DNA from: Sanderia malayensis
Taxonomy: Eukaryota; Cnidaria; Scyphozoa; Semaeostomeae; Pelagiidae
Length of the DNA: 64,000 nt
Reading direction: 5' to 3'
Assembly (NCBI GenBank): GCA_013076295.1
Contig: RQOL01000699.1
Span: 1,736,001 to 1,800,000 of the forward strand
Shown here: one piece after another, positions 55,687 through 64,000 of the stretch
How positions within the stretch are numbered: position 1 is the first letter of the stretch
Layout: each line of letters begins with the position of its first letter
Made by a program: the position numbers and the translations under genes
Notes under the pieces: generated by a model
Database searches by the model: none
Seen by the model: only the letters and a program-made list of their open reading frames with translations
Told to the model about the DNA's origin: nothing

Positions 55687-57509
55687 CAGGGGCGGATCCA
55701 GGAAAAAAATTGAGGGGTGCTCAAGAAATTTTTGGGGCGTAACTTTTGTGAACCACGCCCATTTTTAGTAGAACGTCGCTAACAAAGAACGATTAAAATG
55801 TTTCGTTTTATTGTGAAATGAATATGAAAATAAAGTCATTAAGAATGTAAAAAAATTTCAAAAATATTTTCTAGCAAAACAAACTGCTGGAAAGCAAACA
55901 AACAAGTTTATATGATAATAAATTGATAACTCAGGGTTTACTCAGAATGTTCTGTGACTAAAATGCTAAGAAGTTTCATTCTTCTTGGGTGCTTGTTTGC
56001 AAATCGGTCATTAATAGTTTGTGGTTCTAGGTCAATTTCTCTGTGGACATGCAACATTGCAAGTCCATTCAGCCTATTCTCAACCATGGATAGGATCAAT
56101 AGACTTGCATTCATTATTCAACTGAGGGTTAACATGCCAATTGAACAGCATCTCATATATGACTCAAAAAGAGCTATCAACAATGGGATAGTAGCATTCA
56201 TTTAGTCTGCCAAGAACACTTGAAATTGCAGAAGCAGAAGTACTAATGAATGATGAAAAACTAATTATTTGCAACATTTGCAGCTTCTGACAATACAGCT
56301 GGAACTCTATCATTTTTTGAAAATTATTTGTATGCCTCATTAGAGATGTATAAAGAAAAAATTTTATTCTCATCAACAATTTGAATATCTCTGATATGGC
56401 CATAAAGAAGAGGGTGGTCAGCATAGCATAACATAGCATAGCATAACAGCTCCATACATGTCAAACATTGAAGATAAACAGACAAATTTTCGTCCCCAAT
56501 CAATGAAATGGATGAAGCAGCACTAAAAAGAATCTGTTTGGTTTTAGAGCACACATATAATATATCTGTGTAAATCTGAAATCCTGAACTTGCTTAGGTT
56601 AGGATGTTAAGAAAGAGGTGGTCAATTCAATTTTATGAGCCATTTAGCCAGCAACAAAAAACATATATAGACCAATTTATATCATGCTCAGTCACAATTG
56701 ATAAATTCAATATTTACACAATAGGTTGAAGATTTCCAGCTCTATTTTTTTCACAAGTTGGAAACTGTAACCTTGCTGCTTCTTCGGGCCTAGGCAAACC
56801 CAAACGCAAGCTCACTCTTTGCCTTTTTGATTTTCACATTACAAGCTTCCTTGTCTTGATTTTCAAAATAATCCGAAACAAAGCGCAGACACGCTTCCTT
56901 AAAATTGCATAAAATTTTCTGTTTGTCATGATAATCAGGTTTTTCATCCAAAATGACTTCACGGATTTTGCGAAGCGCAACAGCCATTTTGGATGAATGG
57001 AATGAAAGTTGCTTGAGCAACTCCTGGTCAGTACTCTGCCACTCTTCACGAGACTTTGATCATTTGAGCAACCCTTATACGATGATTTGATTGGTCTGCG
57101 AACTATTTTTGAAAAAGAGTTGCTCCCGCTCCATTTGAGCAACCCTCATACTATGTTTTGATTGGCCTGCGAACTATTTTTGAAATAAAGAGTTGCTCCC
57201 GCTCAATTTGAGCAACTTTTCCTTCACAACAATGATTGGCCAGCAACCTATTTTTCCTCATGACAAACACCGGGCTAATATGCAGACCAAATTAGCTGGA
57301 ATCGGCATAAAACGAAAGGAAAAGTTGTCAAGACAGAATCGCAATCTGAGCAACTCAAAAAGAGATTTTACAATAATCCCAATCATACTCAAGATGCTTA
57401 TAATATTAGATAGGACTTTGGGGAAAATTTTCTATACGTATTTTAAATTTTGTCTTAAAAATTTGAGGGGTGCTCAAGCAACCTCCGCACCCCTCTGGAT
57501 CCGCCACTG
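55687..57509. mobile_element. Degenerate hAT-like element, 5-bp target duplication
   Basis: CAGGGGCGGATCCAG at the left and, inverted, CAGTGGCGGATCCAG at the right form 15-bp terminal repeats with one mismatch; both flanks read AGTGG (55682-55686, 57510-57514). Five-bp duplications are known for some hAT-related groups. A ~75-bp direct repeat with TTGCTCCCGCTC..TTTGAGCAAC lies at 57060-57215. No intact transposase is present. Confidence 0.55.
56790..56986 (-). CDS. Hypothetical 65-residue frame inside the hAT-like element
   Basis: ATG at 56986 opens a short charged frame (MAVALRKIREVILDEKP..) with no recognised domain. Placed just after the tandem G/C-rich repeat, it could be a captured first exon or the start of a decayed transposase. 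Weak support. Confidence 0.25.
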
Positions 57510-57514
57510 AGTGG

Positions 57515-59195
57515 CGTGGTGGCCACTGGATTAACGTATCTTCTTGTCGAGGCTAAATGATGTCAAACATTTCGACTTTAAGCCTGAATTTATTCCTGAA
57601 ACCCTTTTCTTGCTTTGTGAGAGTGCCCAGATAAACAAATCATCTTAGTTCTAATTGCGCCTGGCTTTATTGTTACACTATTCTTAAATTTTAGAAAATT
57701 TGAGCATAAGTAATCTTATAAACTAAAAGAAATTGAATTAAAACATAGACTAAAATAAAATGAAACACAAATTAACAAGCGAAAGTAAAGGTTTCAATTA
57801 CAGATTTTTCCCTTGTCTGATTCATTGTTCTATTGGTTGATCAGTCTGATTACGTTTGTAATTATGTTTTTTAATTTCTTTTTACAAAAGTTACGTTAGA
57901 AGCGTGTTTGCAATTATTTCGTTTTAATGTTTTCAAATTCCTTATATCCTGCTTCTTCAGTGTGACACAATGTGCAGACAATTAGCTCTACCCTCCTGTA
58001 AATATTGCACCAATCTGGAATATTGCAGAGTAAATGTACGGAGGTATCTCGTTGTTTTGGTCGATGGGAGTGGCATTGTTTAAAGGGTGAGTTGTTGAGA
58101 TAAATATAATTTTTTGTTTGTTTCTGTGGCCATGCTTTTATCTATTTAGAACGAATTCCTTCATTAACTTTTTGTGTGAACTGGTTTTTAAAGCCAATGC
58201 TGATTTTACCATACTCTGGTGGTCCGCATAAGTTGAGATTGCTCAAACTGCTATAAACTGAAACGCCCAAGTTTGTTTAGTTTTCCACGTTCCTCACAGA
58301 GAACCTTCTTTATAAGAATGTGTGATCAACTCATTGTATAAACTAAAGCCTCGCAGTTCATTATAAATCAAATACATCGACATAAAGTCACCGACAAATC
58401 GGATAACGATAAAGCTCATGTCATTGGCCATTTTTGTTTTCTTCTAGGTTCGTATTATCTCATAATTCACAGATGAAAAGGCAAATGATGTTTTTATAGC
58501 AATTCAATACGGCGTAATATAATACCGTATGGTATGTTATTCATAACGTAGTATTGTTTGGAATACAGTTATAATAACATAGATCAGGGTATTGTAAGAT
58601 GTGGCATGGTGCGATGTTCAAGTGTAGTGGCATGAGTGTTATTTGTGAAATACAAATACTACACAATATTGCATGATTTTTATTGTTAATTTGCCTTTTG
58701 TTTGTTAATACCGTCTTTTGTCTGACAACAAAGTGGAGGAGTTGAGGCAAGATTATGCCGATGTTAACAAAGAATTCTTTTGTGATTGTGGATGAAAGTC
58801 TTTTCATATGATAAACTTCGATATAAGACAAATTTAATTTGTTTTCATTTCAGTCAGATAACGTATCTGCAGCTTTGAATCTTTGAAAATGTTGATTTAT
58901 TATCAGAAGTAACATTATATACGACGTTTTTCCAGCTTCAAGCTCGCGAATAAAGGTATGCCTTGTGTACTATCTTTTTTAAAAGCTATGCAGCCATTAA
59001 GAGAAGAAAATTTATTTTATAAAACGAATTTGCACACCTCTTTTTAATAATTATGTTTCCCTTTGATAACTTCAGTTTCAAATTAGTTCATTAATTTAAA
59101 ACAGTAATTATCGACCGTCAAGTTAATCAACTATAGTAATTTTGTTATTTTTTACTCATTAATCACTTATTTTGCATTTTATTTGCAACGTAGAG
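57515..59195. other. Intergenic region upstream of the IGFBP-Kazal-ZP gene
   Basis: AT-rich, with no supported gene on either strand. It should hold the promoter and any 5' noncoding exon; the CAACGTAG just before the start ATG could be a splice acceptor. Confidence 0.4.
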
Positions 59196-61471
59196 ATGTC
59201 TATTGAAACAAAGACGTGCCTTATTTTAATATTTATGATTCATTGTTTGTTCCTGGTGGAATCTAATGAGTGTCATTGTGATGCAAAATCCTGCAGCCCT
59301 TCAGTCAATTGTACTCGTGGCCTCGTTTGGGATCGATGCTACTGTTGTCAGGTATGTGCGAAGGACGAAGGCGAGGTCTGCGGAGGAGATAATCACGTCT
59401 ATGGAGAATGCGCGCGAAGACTCGAATGTGTTGTACGATACCCTGGGAGGTATCAGAATAGACTGACAGATCAATTCATTGGCAGATGCGAACCTTGTGA
59501 GTCAATTTAATTGTTTCAAATCAATTTTCAGTGGCATAGATAAAGGGGGGTCAGGAGGGGCGAAAACCCCCCTGTAGAGCTAAACTGCCGTTTTGTCGGA
59601 AAATTACTGAACTTATCGGAAAATAAATTTCTTCTGTTTACGTTCAGTTATAGCTAATTTCCTGATCTTATATTCATAGTCTTGAAGAAACAAAAATGCT
59701 TATTCAATTTTTGTCGGAAAATCTGAATTTCTTGCCCCCCCTCCTGTAATGTTTCCTATCTACGCCATTGTCAATTTTATACATTCTTCCAAGCTCACTA
59801 GACTCGATCAATATAGCAACTTGATTATTTCACGCAGTTGTATATATTTTCATTAGTTTCTCTTATTTTTAGACTCTTGCTTGTTCCGACGATGCAAGTA
59901 CGGTCAGCGGTGCTACATAAAGGACGGGTATGCGCATTGCGACTGTAACATAAGTTGCTCGAACATGATAACGAGGCCGGTTTGCGGTGAGACCAATCTG
60001 AAGCATTACAGCAACGAATGTGAGCTTCGCAAAGAGGAATGTCGCCTTGGAAAGAAAATTGGAATATCCATCATGTCTTGTTCTGGTACAAAATATAACG
60101 CTTGTGTATTTGAATTATTAATCCACTTATTTGCATTTTACAATTCTTCGTATACACTGCATAACTATCGGAATTTGTAATGGCTACAGAAGCTTCATCC
60201 AACTTACAATTGCTCCAATGATAATTTGTTTATTTGACAAGCAATGTTTTTTATTTTGATTTACAGGTCTCAATATGAGTAAAGTTTCATGTGCTTCGAC
60301 CAAAATGGAATTGACAGTTCGACGAGCATTTTTAGGCAGACGGATGCCCAGAGGACTGGCACTGAATGACCCACAATGCAAAGCGTACGTCAACCGTACC
60401 CACATTGTGGCATCGACTTTTGTGAATGAATGTGGCTGCAAAATTCGCTACACTCCGCACTCTGTCATATACACGAATACGTTGAGGACACTGCCACCAC
60501 GAAATGCCTTCATAAAAAGAGGCAGGCAAGTTAACATCACATTTCATTGCGAGTATAATTTCCGAAAGCGGACCAATGGTGCAGTGAGGTACACGCTTGT
60601 GAGATCACGTGTGCAACCACGTGGTAGGATCACGAGGTCTTTGAAGAATGGCATGCTGGTTGAAATTGATACGATGAGGAATTACACAGTTGTATTGAGA
60701 ACTTTGAGGTATGCTGGACTGAGCATCAAGCTCATACCGCGTTACTGCTACGTGACCCCTGTTCAAGGTAGTATGAAAGAAGCTAAATGTCCCATTATTC
60801 GAGATGGGTGAGTAGTCGTAATCTTATTCGGTTGATACTTCTAAACTTGCCATTTTTCTTTTAAAATTGCAACTCTTGGAAGCCAATCACATTCCATTCT
60901 TGCTTTTCGATTCTTACAATGAAATTAGAATATAACACTATTAAAACATAAATTAGTATTTAATACCACATTTCATTTTGGTTGATTGCCATTCATTTTT
61001 TAACAATCACACGCTTACATTAACTAATTAATTAATATATTTCATTACTTTTGGGAGCTTTCACCTCACATCTGAGGTCTCCTCAGTTATAACACTCTGG
61101 ATTCAATAAGAATTTTAGCAGAATCTGCTAAAAGAAGAAATATTGCTATTATTTAATAGATGTTCAAGTAAAATCTTAATGACTTGTGTGAACAGATATT
61201 GGTATAAGTAAATTGTTAATAAGTTGAAATTTGTTTTTGCTTCAGATGTCCTGTGGAAGAAAACGTAATGGTTAAATCTGCTTCTGACTCGAGAATTGTC
61301 TTGCAAGTGCCAAGAATTCTCTTCAAGGAGGTGCGAAGGCCTGGCATTCATGTACGCTGTAAGATCAAACTCTGTTTTCCAAAGAGTTCTTTAGACATTG
61401 CAAACTGCAACGTGGACTGCAGCAAAAGAAAGAAACGGAGACGCAGGTCAGTGAATGCCCCTGCGAAGGTG
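59196..61471 (+). CDS. Secreted IGFBP-Kazal-ZP domain protein (3' end uncertain)
   Basis: Extracellular protein, likely a matrix or cell-surface polymer component. Exons 59196-59496, 59873-60085, 60267-60807 and 61246-61471 join in frame (427 codons). Residues 1-23 form a signal peptide (LILIFMIHCLFLVES). Residues ~25-98 are an IGFBP N-terminal domain (CHCDAKSC, CYCCQVCAKDEGEVCGG, YGECARRLEC). Residues ~102-170 are a follistatin/Kazal-like module (CKYGQRCYIKDGYAHCDC, PVCGETNLKHYSNECELRKEEC). Residues ~177-420 are a ZP domain: ZP-N with FVNECGCKIRY and ITFHCEYNF, then ZP-C with further Cys pairs. It ends in KRKKRRRRS, a furin-type cleavage site, as in many ZP proteins. A donor (GTGAGT) follows at 61472, so a last exon with a membrane anchor probably lies beyond; a hydrophobic frame at 61549-61734 is one candidate. 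Confidence 0.82.
59529..59770. mobile_element. hAT MITE with perfect 8-bp target duplication
   Basis: CAGTGGCATAGATA at the left and TATCTACGCCATTG at the right are inverted repeats with two mismatches, and TCAATTTT flanks both ends (59521-59528, 59771-59778). The 242-bp element lies in intron 1 of the IGFBP-Kazal-ZP gene. Confidence 0.85.
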
Positions 61472-61508
61472 GTGAGTCTATTTGCTAACGTATTTTCCGA
61501 CGATACTT

Positions 61509-62400
61509 AAACCTCCATTCTTCTCACTTCAAACTGAGATTGCGCAGAACTTTAAATTGATGACCAGAAAACTATATAAACTACTACTGATTCATATTCA
61601 TATATATTCTTTATATTTATATCTTATATATATACTTGAAATTATGTCTAAGTTAGTTATTTATATTCTCGTTGCCCGGACTTTTGTAGCTAACATTTCA
61701 TATTATTTATCGGTATTTTTAAACCTAGAACCTTGATTATAATTGTGTTCAAAAGTTGAGACTTTAGGAAGAAAACTATTCATTCCAAAGTTTTTAAAAG
61801 CCGGCAAAAAATGGTGTCAAGGGAATCTGTGGGAAGCGTGCAGTTTCTTAATTGTCACGTTTTCATGCTTTCAGCAAACGTTTTCAGATTTTCACATGGT
61901 ACGATGTGATTGGTGGTTTTCTCTATATGTTGTCTTTCATTGGTTGAAATTCGTCCAATAACATGCAGCCATTCGCTGATTAGTGTATTTCGAGCCACGA
62001 AACTGGTTATATATCGTGTTGAAGTTAAACGACGCTTTTGCAAACTTCATTCTTCAGCTTCGAGTCGAGTGTAACACAACCTCTAGAACTTGGATATTTA
62101 TCCAGGATGTTTCTAAAACTACATGAATTTGTCTGGATGCAACGTGAAAAGAAAATAACACAGAAGAAAGTTGGATTTCAAGAAAACAAAAGTTAGTATG
62201 ACATACTTCGCTATTTATCAATGATGCCAGAAAATAATCGTACGAAAACACATGATTATCTATAGCTTTCTCGGCCGGTATAAGAACAGAAACAATTACA
62301 CAACTAGAATCGAATATATAATACAAAGTTACATGCTATATTTGTTTGTTGATCGAATGTTCTGCTCAAAAAAACGTAAACTGGCAATTCGAATGTCAAT
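61509..62400. other. Convergent region between the ZP gene and IFT46
   Basis: Very AT-rich. It may contain the last exon of the ZP gene and the 3' untranslated region of IFT46. No other feature is supported. Confidence 0.35.
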
Positions 62401-64000
62401 TTATTCAAATGAAAGAGATTGTGAACCAGCAGGTGCCCCATTTTGTCTTGAACTATCAGCTCCCGGCTTTAAGTCATTAGACAGTAAGTTATCACGAGCC
62501 AATTGATTGAAATGCTACGAAAAACGGAATTGTTGCATGAATGTATTTTACAAATATATGTTACTTCAAATAAATAGCATGATTGAATGACAAAATTCTA
62601 TATTTTGTCATTCAAAAGCTATATCTAAGTCTCGGAGGTTCTGTGAAAGACAGGAGAAGGTCTCATGTTGAAAGTTGATAAAACACAAAGCAACAGAACT
62701 ATTGCAGAAAAATTAATATGCACTTGGTAAGCAAAAGTATTACACATCCTTCTGCAAAATTGACGCCATTTCGACTGGGTGGTGCAATGCTTTTGCTCGC
62801 AAAGTGTATAGGTATCTTAAATATCGAACCTGTGAGTTCTTAAACTCCGAATACAACGTGAACAGAACGTGAAGGGACTGGATCCTATCTTTGTAAACGG
62901 GAATGTCTAATATTCCTGAAAAATGAAAAGTTTTAATAGAATACAAGTTGATCATTTCATGAACAGGAGTGTTTATGAGTGGGATATTTCGAGAGATTCT
63001 TCTCTCATCATCGGAGTCATAGAGTTAACAGTTAAAACACGTTTTCATGCAATAAAACACGTCAACTTGTATAGGTTATTCGATAATAATGAATCTATAA
63101 ATGTTCGATGTATTTAATACAGATAACACAAAAACAAACCACAAATTATATCGATGTATTGAATCAAATCAGAATCAAAGTCGGCAGTAGGAAGTCCAGT
63201 CTAAACGAAAAAAAACGAAAAAAATCCAGTCAAATTATTGTTGATCAAATGGTTGACATAATAAGAATAGAAGTTTAACAGGAGGGTTTCTGAACGTGAC
63301 GTTTCGAAAAATCCTTCTCTCACCATCAGGCGAGTGAGACAGTTCAGGAGTTGGTTGATTATGACAATCAATGAAGAGACAAATACAAACATATTCACGA
63401 TTAAAATGAAGTACTTGCATTTTTCAACATTTCTTCGAATTCCGGCGGCCATTCCTGCATTAAGGATTCGATATCTGGCATAGTTTTGGTGTAATGAACA
63501 TTTTGAGGTGGCTTCTGGCGATGCAGATCGGCTATGCTTTGCATCCAACTGTCTATAGCTTTTGGATTCTTTTCTGCGTCCTCAATGCTTCGTACAACCT
63601 GGAGAAAAAAAAACCCAGAAATAAACAAACTAATTTACAAGGGTGACTACCACAACTTGGGGTTTGGTGCTTGCTTGCTGAGCAAAAATACACCTCTAAT
63701 ATGGTAGAATTTGAGGAAGGACCAGTTATGTCGAGAATCGCAATTTCAAATATACATTGAAGTATTAAAATTTATCGAATGTCTTGATGAATTTATTTAC
63801 CATTTGTTTTGCGGATGTTTGTTTTGATATTGATCGAAGCTGCAGGTCCAAAACTAGACAAGAAGATTATCGTGCAAAAAGTTAGGTTTAAGATGACCAT
63901 AGTGTCGTGATGCAATGAAGTAAAAATAAAACTATGGTTTACCTGTTGGATCTGACTGCTTGGCACAGGGTTCATCAATCACATGTAATCCTAAGACTTC
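62401..64000 (-). CDS. IFT46: Intraflagellar transport protein 46 (C-terminal part)
   Basis: IFT-B complex subunit needed for cilium assembly. The gene enters from the right edge. Exons 63943-64000 (partial), 63801-63853, 63419-63598, 63140-63200 and 62830-62915 join in frame. They encode the HVIDEPCAKQSDPT segment, VRSIEDAEKNPKAID, VHYTKTMPDIESLMQEWPPEFEE, LPTADFDS..YIDIIC and GILDIPVYKDRIQSLHVLF...SEFKNSQ, all characteristic of IFT46. A likely last exon is 62401-62466 (ending SQSLSFE), similar to the human C-terminus. About ten residues expected after SEFKNSQ are not accounted for, so one small exon may be missing or absent. The intron after 63419 uses a GC donor (AAT then GCAAGT). Confidence 0.88.

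Noticed and set aside
56164..56554. Minus-strand frames with Leu/Ile/Ser-rich peptides inside the hAT-like element
   Set aside because: I looked for a hAT dimerisation or catalytic motif and saw none; likely decayed sequence.
58541..58831. 96-codon minus-strand frame upstream of the ZP gene
   Set aside because: Low complexity, no domain, no splice context.
61482..61736. Hydrophobic frame after the ZP furin site
   Set aside because: It could be the missing transmembrane exon, but the sequence is extremely AT-rich and the acceptor (TTGCGCAG) is weak, so it was not added to the gene model.

Overview
The window is animal nuclear DNA. Genes are split by many short-to-medium GT-AG introns, intergenic DNA is AT-rich and full of small DNA transposons, and the genes are metazoan (SLC17 transporter, Nck adaptors, DNMT3, PAFAH1B, RSPH1, TM2D3, a CREB-type bZIP factor, IFT46). 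A marine invertebrate such as an anthozoan cnidarian would fit, but no feature proves the phylum. No CRISPR array, operon or bacterial feature was seen. All gene models below were built by reading exon phases and splice sites by eye.

Layout. 1-7778 (+): sialin-like SLC17 transporter, ten exons, with an intronless METTL27-like methyltransferase on the opposite strand inside its first intron (2567-3277) and a second copy just downstream (8528-9262). 9.3-12.6 kb: intergenic, with a PIF/Harbinger-type MITE. 12.6-20.3 kb (-): two tandem Nck-type adaptor genes, one canonical (three SH3 plus SH2) and one lacking the first SH3 and starting with a myristoylation-like Met-Gly. 21.6-30.4 kb (+): complete DNMT3 DNA methyltransferase in 22 coding exons, with an intronless PIGL-like gene nested in intron 2. 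31.0-32.4 kb (-): PAFAH1B catalytic subunit, head-to-head with a RIIa/six-IQ SPA17-like protein (32.8-35.3 kb, +). 35.9-36.6 kb (+): TLC-domain membrane protein. 37.0-38.6 kb (-): RSPH1-like MORN protein, head-to-head with TM2D3 (39.0-40.4 kb, +). 40.7-42.3 kb: two large inverted-repeat structures. 43.1-44.1 kb (+): CREB/ATF bZIP gene. 45.06-48.38 kb: an apparently intact hAT transposon with perfect 8-bp target duplication. 49.4-57.5 kb: gene-poor, with a broken PHD-like element, tandem repeats, a truncated LINE and a degenerate hAT-like element. 59.2-61.5 kb (+): a secreted IGFBP-Kazal-ZP protein. 62.4-64.0 kb (-): 3' part of IFT46.

The genes do not form one pathway. Three of them (SPA17-like, RSPH1, IFT46) act in motile cilia or flagella, two gene pairs share short divergent promoters, and four genes are intronless in an otherwise intron-rich setting (two METTL27-like, PIGL-like, TLC). 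The points most worth following are the first-SH3-less Nck paralog, the IGFBP-Kazal-ZP architecture, the intact hAT element, and the long perfect palindromes.
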